From assembly GCA_963920665.1 (NCBI GenBank), contig OY987265.1, positions 31,191,001-31,255,000 on the forward strand: DNA of 64,000 nt. The letters are read 5' to 3'. The notes beneath the pieces are model-generated. The model made no database searches. It saw only the letters and a program-made list of their open reading frames with translations, and was not told where the DNA came from. Origin of the DNA: Straminergon stramineum (Eukaryota > Streptophyta > Bryopsida > Hypnales > Calliergonaceae). The stretch's first letter is position 1, and every line of letters begins with the position of its first letter. A program made the position numbers and the translations under genes. Positions 25,162 through 35,286 of this stretch are shown piece by piece.

Positions 25162-28100
25162 TGTGAGCCCCTAATTTGTCACCAAGGGCTCACTCTTTCT
25201 TCTTTTCATATTTTTTTCATTGTAAATGCAAATTTATATACAAAAAGCCCCCAAAAGAGTGTAGAACTAAAATAGGAATGTCACATTTCAATATAGTATT
25301 TGGTCTATTTTTAGAATATTATAGCTAGAATGGCCCAACCACGTGTTGTAAATAGGTTAGAACCCAACTAATCGTGGCAAATCGGTCGATTATGAGTGAT
25401 GGGTGTATCAGGCTCAAAACCCCACATGGAAAGGACATCTCTAGGTCGGAATTGGTTGAGGGAACCCTAATAAGGCATAGAAATCTGTTCCTGGAGATAG
25501 GTTCTAGTTTCCCCATTTCATCGATGAAATAACAAAACCCCAATTGTAGGTTTGCAGATGTCGAAAATACAAAGACAAGACCATGGAGGAATCTCAGGTC
25601 CAAAAAGGGTGGATTGGGATTAAACCCATGCCTGAGAACCAACGGCGAAGTTGGTTCACTAAGATTCCCCCTATTATGGAAGATTCCCCGACCACTAATA
25701 ATTAAACGAGGGGGTGGATTTTGTCCCCCCTAGACCGATGTGTAGAATAAAAATATGAGCCTACACATGTGTCGTGGGATCCCATGGGAGGTTTCACGAA
25801 AAGTTTCAGAATTTTCTAATAGTCAGAAGATGTCTTTCTAGATGGTCAACTGCCCAACCTTGCGATGAGAAATTCCTAGAAATTCCCTAGGTGGTAGTAG
25901 ATTCCTACTAAAAATTAGTATAGCTTCTTTTATGTTAATAAGATGCTCTAACAAGTTTCACGACATTCCGATAGTTAGAAGTACCTGAATTTGTAGTATT
26001 CCCCAACAATTAATGGAAATTAAAGTCCATGGTGGGTTTGACCGGAGGAGTGGGAGCATACGGAAGTGGAATGGAGCCCAAGATAGGTCTTTTTTCACTC
26101 CTCCGCACCTATTTAGGAGCCTAGGCTAGTTACTTTGGCTAGAAAAGTCAATCCTTCAAAGTTGGGATTTTCCCTGGTTTTTGGTGTTAAGTTGGCACTA
26201 GGTTTCGTTGTGATTTAGAAGATAGAAAAGAGGGAGGGGATGTACTTGCAGCAGAAATTGCCTTCTGAAGCCAATGGCACAATTTGTTTGCAATTCGAAG
26301 TTAATCTCCAAAAGTTAGCTTAGTGGACCAGCATAGGCTGAAAGCCTTGAGTTTTAGATGAAAAATCCAAGAAGATAAGGTTAACTTAGATGAACAAGGA
26401 GAGGTGGGTGCCTGGAAAAGAGTATAAAAGGACACCCCTTCTCCTCTCTCACCACCCCCTTTTTGTGTAATTGGGTCTATTGGGTCCAATTGATGTTGGA
26501 AATTGTGGCATTTTAGCCACAAGCTTTGCAACGGTGTTTTTTGGGTACTTTTTGCCATTGTTGTTGTTTTTGGAGCTTGCAAGGTCTTTGAAGGTCCCTT
26601 TTTTTTTTCCTTGATTGAGTGTGGTAGTAACTCTTCTGAGCTTGAGCTTGGAAGTATTTGCGAACTTACTATGTGGCTAGAGGTTGTTTGTATTTACCTT
26701 GGAGATACCCTTTTGGTCACTCTCTTTGCTTGTCGTGTACTAATCCTACAGCAACCCCCTATATGACTGGTGATGCCACTTTGGAGGGCTTTTAGTGCGA
26801 GTTGTTGATATTACTAATCTGCGTCGCTAGCCTTTGAGTGTCTAAGGGCCCTTCCTTGTCTTTTATCCTTATGCCTAACAAGTGACGTGTTATTCCTTGT
26901 GAGAGACACGAGGAGTGAGGGTAGTGGATTCTGCCATATGACGGAGCTTTGAACCCCCTAGGAATGAAAAGTCTTAACGGTGTGTCAAAAGAGGGAACAA
27001 CGACGAAGCTTTGAACCTCATAGGGGTGAAAAGTCTTGGCGGTGAGTTAAAACTACCTCACAAAGCGCCGTGAGATCATGTGGCCCTTTCCCCCACAAGG
27101 TTTAGTTTCTCAAACATGTTGGGAACAAACCAAGGTTTAGGTCCTCAAAATAGAAGTTAGAGGTCAAGTTGAGAGTAGAGGAGAATTAGGAGAGACCAAG
27201 TGAGGTCCTCCCCCTACGAACCTAGCTATCCCCTTCAATCATGAACATGGGTGCCTCCAACTCCCCTTAGTAGTTAGCAAAACACTAGCAAAAAACAAGG
27301 AGGTCCAACCGACTAGGCTAACACCCCACTCTAAACTAGCATAGCCCCGCTAAGATCCAACTTCTGGTGGACCCTCGATACTTGGGAGGGGCCGGGCCAG
27401 ACATCGGGCTAACGGCATCGGGTGGGGTTCCGTAATTAAGCATCAGGAGGGGGCCATCGGATTGGGGTCCCGTAATTAAGCATCAGGGTAGGAAGAGGAG
27501 TTTAGGGGTCAGCAGCCAAGGAAGGGTTGTCCAGGGGGTGGGTAGAGAAAAAAGAAGGTTCCAACAACCAAGGGAGGACTGTCTTAGAGGGGAGAAGGAA
27601 GGGAACGGGGTTACACTAATCAATGGAAGGAAAGGAGACCAACAAGAGCACCCAGCCGTACTAATTTGACCGTTGGGATAGAGAAGCCAACTCCCCATTT
27701 CCCGGAAACACCACCGAAATAACAAGTAAGGCTGGAAAAATGGGAGGAGAGTGACAAGAGGGAGGACAATTTGAAGGATGGGAGTGGAAGTAGATAAGAT
27801 AGGAGGGGAAATCCCCAAGGCTTATTTAAGCCCTTAGATTAGAATTAGGTGATCACCATGAGATTAAGTGTGATACGTAAGTATAGGACGTAAGACATAG
27901 AATGTAAGAAGTAGCTCAACCTTGGAGGATGGTATGACAAGTCTTTGAGATTAGCTTGGTAGGTAGGAGAGGAGGGTAGTTGGGCCACCTTAGAGTGTGG
28001 AAGGAAAGAAAAGGAAGGGAGGCAGGGGGGGGGGGGGAATAGGATAAAAATGAACAACTAAATCCTTGTACCAATTCATTTTATGATTAAAACGGTGGTT

Positions 28101-29042
28101 TGTTGTCTCATGGCACGGGAGTTCATGGTAGAGGAGGTAGGACTTTTGATGGGTGCGAATAACAACTCAAGTTCCGAGGTATGAGTTAAACCTTTCCAAA
28201 CTTCTCCTATAGCTCTGACTAGAATCTAGTAGCTTGGGCCGAGCCTTACCCCTAGGTCAGACCCTTAGGACCATAGGTCAGGTCATTTCTAGAGACATAA
28301 GCGTAAAGAAGAAGGCCGTGGCTTTCCAAAACCCTAAAGCACGCCCAATTCGGGTGAGAATTGAGAAAGTTATTGTTGGATGAAGTTTAGGGTCAAATTA
28401 GATGAAGAATAGCTAAACTCCAAATTTGACAAAGAATTAAATACTTTAGGAGGAGGCTCCTAATTAGGGTGTAGGGCCGAAGAGAAAAGTTAATTCCAAG
28501 TTATAGGTTAGGAGAAATTAGCGGATGAAGTTTGAGTAAGGCTTGGATGAAAATTCAGTTGAAATCCCCGATCAAGGTCCAACTCCAAATCTGGGCAGGG
28601 GAAATCCTTGTGAACCATTCGTCTCAATTTCAGATCCTTCCAAATTGGGGAACTAGGTATAATAGATGGATGAAGTTTGAGGAACCGAGTAGCGGTAAAA
28701 CTTCATCCACCCATAACTTTGGTTAGGAAGGTCGGATAGGGTCGAGTCTTACATTTTTAGAAATGGCACAAGATGAATTAAAGGTTTCCTAGGAAAATTC
28801 TGCCTTGGTATAGGTTCCATCCAAATCATCCAGTAGGCCCTCCATCTGGTAGGCCCAAAACTTTGGAAGTAGTTTAAGCAAATCTTGCAATTTGGGGTGA
28901 CTTAGACACTTAGTAAAAAGATCCATTGCTTGGAAAATACAATGGACCACGCTTAGACACCCAAAAGTAGGAGTCACTTAGCCAAGACCCGGAACTTGGT
29001 TGTGTTTGCGAATTACCAAGGGTGGGTAATTTGGTGCTCATA
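25162..29042 (-). mobile_element. U-b: complete LTR-like unit (3,881 bp)
   Basis: On the minus strand it starts TATGAGCACC (others TGTGAGC) and ends GGGGCTCACA. The flanks CACCT and CGCTT agree at 3 of 5 bases, both differences being transitions. It interrupts the gag-like frame of element N: coding text stops at 29,043 and resumes at 25,161. Landmarks are the AAATTACCCACC start, a two-copy subrepeat (26,935-27,060), a plus-strand TATA-like TATAAAAG at 26,423-26,430, and the terminal ACTCTT...CCAAGGGCTCAC block. It has no coding sequence. The open frames at 26,301-26,766 and 27,483-28,057 are chance frames within it. Confidence 0.8.
26935..27060. repeat. Subrepeat array in U-b
   Basis: Two copies of a roughly 60-bp unit containing GAAGCTTTGAACC, TAGGGGTGAAAAGTCTT and GCGGTG. 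The same unit occurs three times in U-a (31,199-31,375) and three times in U-c (34,645-34,830). Confidence 0.7.
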
Positions 29043-29945
29043 CGCTTGTAGTACCCAATCAATTCTAGTCTCGTAAAAAGATGAAATGCTTCCAGTTGTC
29101 TTCTCCAGAACATAGAGCTTTCCCCTTGAGGTCGGGTTAGTGGACTTCTTTCTTCTCTCGGGGCGGTCAACAAGCGCCTCCTCCTCTTCCAGTTCTTCTC
29201 CATTTCCTTGATTTCCCGTTGCTCCACTTCCACTTCTTTCATGAGACCATACCGTAAGTAAGTGGATCTGGTATTGTATTCTATCATTTCTGCACTACTC
29301 AGAAGTTTTGCTTGGTGGTAGAGATGGAACAAGTAAGGACTGATGGAGCTAAGCTTGGTCTTTCCCACATGATCCACGAGTTTGAATACTACGCCTGCTA
29401 TAACTTTCTCCCATTGTACTAGTCTACTTTCTATTGTCCCAAATATGGTGTTGGCCATTGTGACCATAACCCGAATAGGCTTTTTCGGATACAAGATTGG
29501 AATGAGAAATTCTAACACCCATCTATGTCTCTCATCCTTACAGTCATTGATAGCGTATCCCTCCTTTGTGTAGGCCGGACTTTTAAACTTTCCGGCCTTA
29601 AACTTATCTGTCCAAGAGGCGAATCCAGACCCTTTCTTTTGAAAACTATAGACATCTGTCCAAATATTTTCTGTCTAGGTTACGGGTCGACCCTTTACCA
29701 TCAACTTGTACTGATTTGGAGCTCCTACAATGAGCTTCTGAATCATTTCGTCATTTTTGAGGGTCCAAGGTCTATGTATTAATCCGACACACCCTATGCA
29801 CATCAGATCCTCTTCTAATTGTTTTTGGTCATGTAGATTAGTGGGAATGGTGGGACAAACCATCTGGACAGTAACTGTAGGCTTCTAGATACTTCCCTCT
29901 ACCATCAAAAACCATCACTAAGTATAGATCCAATGTGGACAACAT
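29043..29945 (-). pseudogene. Gag-like pseudogene, N-terminal piece
   Basis: It begins with an ATG at 29,945 (MLSTLDLYLVMVFDGRGKYLE). A frameshift near 29,860 leads into TIPTNLHDQKQLEEDLMCIG. A TAG, probably replacing TGG, falls after KLMVKGRPVT, and the frame continues TENIWTDVYSFQKKGSG. From about 29,575 it is open to the U-b edge: YAINDCKDERHRWVLEFLIP, then a basic, Glu-rich segment (KEMEKNWKRRRR), ending LFTRLELIGYYKR. A 609-base open frame runs on into U-b, but its last 45 or so codons are U-b sequence. The resemblance to plant retroelement gag-like proteins is a judgement from composition and layout. Function unknown. Confidence 0.55.
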
Positions 29946-30603
29946 CGTCTTTATTTCTCTTTTCCTAAAACGATTGCTAACTCACCACTCTTTCACTCAA
30001 CTACACAAGCACAAACATTTGTGGAAGAAAGAGGGAGGAGATATGGAGGTGGCAGGGTTGAAGTACCCATCAACCTATTGACCATTCCCAATAGCAAACT
30101 ATTTGTTCTAACGGTTCTCTAGATTTCTAGACCAGAACTCTAGGATATAGGCTATCTCTATTCGGGTTTCCGGATTTCAGATCTATCATGGATCTGGTTA
30201 CAGAATACCCGGATCATCTTTTCATCCTAAATGCAATGTTTAAGCTAAGCAGATTCTAATTTTGTTTGTTTAATCAAAAATTTCAAAAATTCAATACTAT
30301 AATAATTCTATTTTCTATTAATTTAGTTCGTTCCATGTTTCTGTCTCGCGACAAGTTGGACACATCTTGTTGGTCTCCTTTCCTCCCCCTTCTTTAGCTT
30401 TAGGTCGCCCCTCCTTTGATTATGGTAACCTTCCCCCCTCTCTCCTTTTAATGATTGGCCCGCCTGATTCCAATTGCTGGACACTCCTTCATTGATTATC
30501 GTAACCCCACCTCCTTCCTTCCTTTCTCTGGACAACCCGATGCTTGCCCTAGCCTGATGTTTGGCCTCCCTTCCCCACCTTAGACTACTAAAGGAAACCA
30601 ACA

Positions 30604-30772
30604 TTGATTTCAACAAAACCCAAGTGACGCAAAATGCAATTTTCTGTCAAAGAATGTAGAAATTGTGTTGGCTATAACAAAGTTTTCAAAAAATTGTATT
30701 GCAGGCAACATAGTTTTTGCGCTCTTTGGCAGAAAACTGCATTTTGCGTCACCTTGATTTTGTTGAAATCAA
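30604..30772. mobile_element. Foldback MITE F (169 bp) inside U-a
   Basis: Bases 30,604-30,653 and 30,723-30,772 are near-perfect reverse complements over about 49 bases. The left arm begins TTGATTTCAACAAAA and contains GTGACGCAAAATGCA; the right arm mirrors it with few mismatches. The loop is about 70 bases (AATGTAGAAATTGTGTTGGC...). Non-coding. No other copy seen in this window; TSD uncertain. Confidence 0.8.
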
Positions 30773-31198
30773 TGCTCGTTTTTTCTAGTAGATAGCCCCA
30801 ATGCCTGGCCTCGCTTCCATGCCATGGACAGCTCCGATGTCTAGCCCCGGCCCTTTCCGGGTATAGGGGGGGTTGGGTGTTGGCTTAGTGTTGGTTGATG
30901 CTGGGTGCTAACTTAGTGCTGGATGTTGGTTTAACCGGGATAAACCTCTTTTTTTGCTGATTTTTTACTAACTTCTGAGGGGATTTTAGGGAACCCACAT
31001 CTATGGTTAGAGGGGGTAAGCTAAGTTCGTGGGGTGAGGACCTCACTTGGTTTCTCCTAATTACCCTCCATTCTCAACTTGACCTCTAATTCCTATTTTT
31101 GGGGCCTAAACCTTGGTTTGTTCTCAACACGTTTTGGGAACTAAATTTTGTGGGGAGAGGGGCCATGTGGTCTCACAGTTCTCCCGTGAGGTGGTTTT

Positions 31199-31375
31199 AA
31201 CGCACTGCCAAGACTTCGTACCTAAGGGGATTCAAAGCTTCACCATTGTTCCCCTTTTTAACACACTACCAAGGCTTTTTACCCCAAAAGGATTCAAAGC
31301 TTTGCCATCATTCTCCTTTTTAACACACCGCCAAGACTTTTTACCCCAAGGGGATTCAAAGCTTTGCCATGAAGG
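31199..31375. repeat. Subrepeat array in U-a, three copies
   Basis: Three tandem units of about 60-65 bp, each with AACRCACYRCCAAGRCTT, then ACCCCAA or ACCTAA, GGGGATTCAAAGCTT and CCATCATT or similar. It is inverted relative to the arrays in U-b and U-c, consistent with U-a's plus orientation. Confidence 0.75.
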
Positions 31376-31826
31376 TGGGATCCACTACCCTCACACCCTC
31401 GTGTCTCTTACTAAGGAATACCATATCAATGTTAGGAACAAAAAGGAAGAGACCTTCGACACTCAAAGGACTAATGATATATGGTTAGTATCATAAATGA
31501 CTTGAACTAAAGGCCTCCCAAAGTGGCATCACCAGTCATATGGGGGGTTGCTTTAGGATTAATACACGATAAAATAAGGAGAGTGGCAAAAAGGGCTCTC
31601 TAAGACAAGCACACAGAACTTCTAGTGACATAGTAAGTTAAAAAAGCCTTTAAGCTCAACCTTGGAAGAGTTAGTACTATACACACTCAAGATGCAAGGG
31701 ACCTATAAAGACCTCACAAGCTTGGGAAAACAACAATACTGGCCAAAAGTACCCCCAAAACACCGTTGTAAGGTTTGTGGTTAAAAAAGCCACAATTCCA
31801 AGATAAATTGGATCCAACGGACCCAA

Positions 31827-31837
31827 TTATATAAAAA
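31827..31837 (+). promoter_or_regulatory. TATA-like motif of U-a
   Basis: TTATATAAAAA lies in the unit's own orientation, about 10 bases from a GGGGGTGG block. U-d has ATATAAAA at the same place (54,577-54,584). U-c has the altered TATACAAAA (minus, 34,169-34,177). It is a candidate core promoter of the LTR; no start-site evidence. Confidence 0.4.
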
Positions 31838-32181
31838 GGGGGTGGTGAGAGAAGAGAAGGGGTGTTCTTTCATACTCTTTCCCGGGCAATCACCTCCTCT
31901 CATTCATCTAATTTAACCTTATCTTCTTGGATTTTCATCCAAACTCAAGGTTTTCATCCTATGTTGGCCTACTTAGCTAACTTTTGGAGATAAATTCTGA
32001 ATTGCAAACAGATTGCGTCATTCGCTTCAAAAGGCCATTTTTTGTCTTGATAGATCCCCTCCCCCTTTTCTATCTTCAAAATCGCAACAAAACCTAGTGC
32101 CAACTTAACGCCAAAACCCGAAAAAAAACCCCAACTTTGGGGGATTGACTTTTCTAGCAAAAGTAACTAGCCTAGGTGCCC

Positions 32182-32431
32182 AACAGTGCTAGTATCTGAG
32201 CCCAAGAATGCGAGCTTGCAAACATTGAGCCTACATTATAGGTACCTATAATATAGATACCCTACACTATAGAAGATGTATGTATCATAAACACCTATAA
32301 TATGGATATTTGTAATATATATACCCTATAATCATAGATGGTTTCTATAGTATATACACCTATAAATAGGTGTGTAGTATTCTAGGCTCATGGGCTCATA
32401 CTCCTATGCTCACATAATAGCAACCTTCCTT
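32182..32431. mobile_element. MITE M2 (GTGAGC family, 250 bp) inside U-a
   Basis: Left end AACAGTGCTAGTATCTGAGC; right end GCTCACATAATAGCAACC...CCTT. The body carries the palindrome TTATAGGTACCTATAA. U-b and U-c have an uninterrupted AGGCTCCT here, and M2 is flanked by AGGTGCCC and AAGCACCT, both derivable from it, suggesting a TSD of about 8 bp. It is nearly the same as M3 along its length. Confidence 0.75.
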
Positions 32432-32535
32432 AAGCACCTAAGTAGGTGTAGGGGAGTGAAAAAAGAACTATCTTGGGCTCCATTCTGCTTTCATATGCTC
32501 CCACCCAATTGGTCAAATCTGCCGTGGACTTTAAA

Positions 32536-32793
32536 TAAGGCCATATTCGTTATATTGAGACCTTTCGCAATCTCAATTTCATCCTCGACTCGAGGATAAA
32601 CCATTTTATCTCTTTACTAGCATTTTTTTATAAATAGGTAACAATCCCAACTTTTAGAATTTTACTATAGGATCACTATTTGAGCATTTATTTATTTTTT
32701 ATTTCAATTACTATTTTTTTAAATGAATTTTCCAATAACTAGCATTCTGTCTCAAAATTTGCAAAAAGTCTCAATATAACGAATATGGCCTTA
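32536..32793. mobile_element. MITE with perfect 26-bp inverted ends inside U-a
   Basis: Bases 32,536-32,561 and 32,768-32,793 are exact reverse complements. The left end is TAAGGCCATATTCG and goes on to ATATTGAGAC. AAAT flanks both sides if the element is taken from AAGGCC. Comparison with U-b (GGACTTTAATTTCC) confirms an empty site there. The body is AT-rich with one internal near-palindrome (CCTCGACTCGAGG). Non-coding. Confidence 0.85.
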
Positions 32794-34644
32794 AATTCCA
32801 TTAATTGTTGGGGAATTTAGATGGTTCGAGTACTTTTCACTATTGGAATATCTTGAAACTTGTTGTGGTTGCTTAATAACATAGTAGAAGCTATATTAAT
32901 TTTTAGTGGAAATTTATTGTCACTTAGGAAATTTCTAGGAATTTCCCATCGCAAGTTTGGACAATTGACCGTTTAGAAAGACATCTTCTAACTATCAAAA
33001 AATTCCAAAACCTTTTGTGGAACCTCCCATGGGATCCCACGACACATGTGTAGGCTCACATTCTTACTGTATACATCGGCCTAGGGGGGACAAAATCCAC
33101 CCCTTTGTTAAATTATTTGTGGCCAAGGAATCTTCTACACTGGGGGGAATTTTGGCAAACTGACTTCATTGTTGGTTCTCGGGCATGGTTTTAACCCTAA
33201 GTCACCTTCCTTGGTTCTAAGATTCGTCCACGGTCTCGTCTTGGTATTTTTAACATCTAGAAGTCAATAATTGGGGTTCCGCTATTTCGTCAATGAAATG
33301 GGGAAACTAGAATCTATCTCTGAAAACTGACTCCTATGCCTTACTAGGGTTCCCTCAACCAATTCTAACCTAGAGATGTCCTCTCCATGTGGATTTTGAG
33401 CCTAATACGCCCATCACTTGTAATTGACTAATTTGCCACAATTAGTTGGATTCTATCCTATTTACAACACGTGGTGGGGCCATTCTAGCTATAATATTCT
33501 AAAATTAGATTAAATACTATATTGGTACATGATACACTATGAACCCCTAATTCGTCACCAAGGACTTACTTTTTTTTTTTTTTTTTTTTCGTATTTTGTC
33601 ATTTTAATTGCACTTTATTATACAAAAAAACATAAAAAGAGTGTAGAACCAAAATAGGAATGTCACATTCGAATATAGTATTTGGTCTAGTTTGAATATG
33701 TTGTAGCTAGAATGGCCTGACAATTAACAAAAATTAAAGTCCACGATGGGTTTGACTAGCGGAGCGGGAGCATACAGAAGTGGAATGGAGCCCAAGATAG
33801 GTCTTTTCTCACTCTTCCGTACCTACTTAGGAGCCTAGGCTAGTTACTTTGGCTAGAAAAGTCAATCCCCCAAAGTTGGGATTTTTCCCGAGTTTTGGCA
33901 TTAAGTTGGCACTAGGTTTTGTTGCGATTTTGAAGATAGAAAAGGGGGAAGGGGTTAAGTGGGACAAAAAATGACCTTCTGAAGCCAATGGTGCAATTCG
34001 TTTGCAATTCAGAATTAATCTCCAAAAGTTAGCTTAGTAGGCCAACATAGGAGGAAAACCTTGAGTTTGGATGAAAATCTAAGAAGATAAGGTTAACTTA
34101 GATGAATGAGAGGAGGTGAGTGCTCGGGAAAGAGTATAAAAGAGCACTCCTCTCTCACCACCCCTTTTTGTATAATTGGGTCTGTTGGATCCAATTTATG
34201 TTGGAATTGTGGTTTTTTTAACCACAAACCTTGCAACGGTGTTTTTAGGGCACTTTCGGCTAGTGTTGTTGTTTTTAGAGCTTGCAAGGTCTTTGTGGGG
34301 CTCTTGCCTTCTTTTTGTTTGATTGAGCATGGCACTAACCCTTCCAAGCTTGAGCTTGAAAGTTTGTTTACCTTACCTTGTTACTAGAGCTCGTATACGT
34401 TTACTTTGGTGGGTCCCTTTCGGCCACCCTCGTTGTCTTGTCACCGTACTAACCCTAGAGCAACCCCCCATATGATTGGTGATGTCGCTTTGGAGGGCCT
34501 TTAGTGCGAGTTGTTGATATTACTAACCAACGTCACTAGCCTTTGAGTGTCCAAGACGATTTCTTTGTCCTTTGTCCCTAACTGGTGACGTGTCATTTCC
34601 TGTTGAGAGAAACGAGGGTGTAAGGATAGTGGGTCCCACCCCTA

Positions 34645-34830
34645 CGGCGAAGTTTTGAACCCCTTAGGGGTGGAAAGTCTTAGCGGTGGGGTAGAAAAGG
34701 GAGGTACAACAAAGCTTTGAAACCTTTAGGGGTAGAAAGTCTTAGCACTGTGTTAAAAGGGGAGACGACGGCGAAGCTTTGAATCCTCTGGGGTAAAAAG
34801 TATTAGCAGTACATTAAAACCACCTCACGG
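34645..34830. repeat. Subrepeat array in U-c, three copies
   Basis: Units share CGAAGYTTTGAAYCC, TAGGGGTRGAAAGTCTTAGC and a GTTAAAA-type linker. They are co-oriented with the U-b array and inverted to that of U-a. Confidence 0.7.
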
Positions 34831-35286
34831 AAGAGTTGTGGGATGACGTGGCCCCTCTCCTTACAAGGTTTAGTTCCCAAAACATAAGGGGGACAAACCA
34901 AGGTTTAGTTCCCAAAAAGAAACCGTACAAATTAGGGGTCAAGATTAGCGTAGGTGACAGTTAGTGATCAATAGAGTAGTGCCCCCTCTGAAGCAAACCT
35001 AATAGCAAAACTACAACCTTTTTATCCTCCTTTTTCAGAGCCCGAAATAGGAAAAAAGAATAGTCGAGCAATAGCCCAACAATCCAATAGCAGCCCAACT
35101 ACACCCTAGCACTCTCCCAAACCGGGGTGGGCTGTAGGGTCAGGTGCTGTGGGTTTCAGAAAAGAGCCAAGACTGGGATTCTGGTACAGGCAACTGAGGT
35201 GGGATGGGGTCGAGATACGGAAAGAGGCCGGGTACTAGGTGGGCTCCGGGTACTAGAGTGGGCTCTGAGTTGGGGCTATGGGGTAG

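Larger units (their letters stand above)
22979..30321 (-). mobile_element. Element N, retroelement-like, carrying gag-like pseudogene
   Basis: It is flanked by an exact 5-bp duplication TTTAG (22,974-22,978 and 30,322-30,326), at a point where U-b has uninterrupted sequence (TTAGTACGGC). On the minus strand it runs from TTAATAG to CCGCA. This is LTR-like if the first TG has mutated to TT; the plus-strand left edge is TGCGG. It contains a decayed gag-like frame in two pieces, separated by U-b. Net length without U-b is about 3.46 kb. I found no paired LTRs, reverse transcriptase or integrase, so its class is open. Confidence 0.55.

Noticed and set aside
26767..26790. TGGTGATGCCACTTTGGAGG as a retroviral-type primer binding site
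   Set aside because: It first looked like an LTR edge plus primer site, but it lies inside the U unit, well away from the TSD-defined ends, and matches no tRNA end I can name.
31113..31496. 127-codon open frame with repeated LTHCQDF-like text
   Set aside because: The repeated peptide comes from the 60-65 bp subrepeats of U-a; sister U units do not keep the frame open.
25162..34475. U-b edge and U-c edge as the paired LTRs of one 9-kb element
   Set aside because: Each belongs to its own TSD-bounded unit, and the sequence between them is nested insertions, not retroelement genes.
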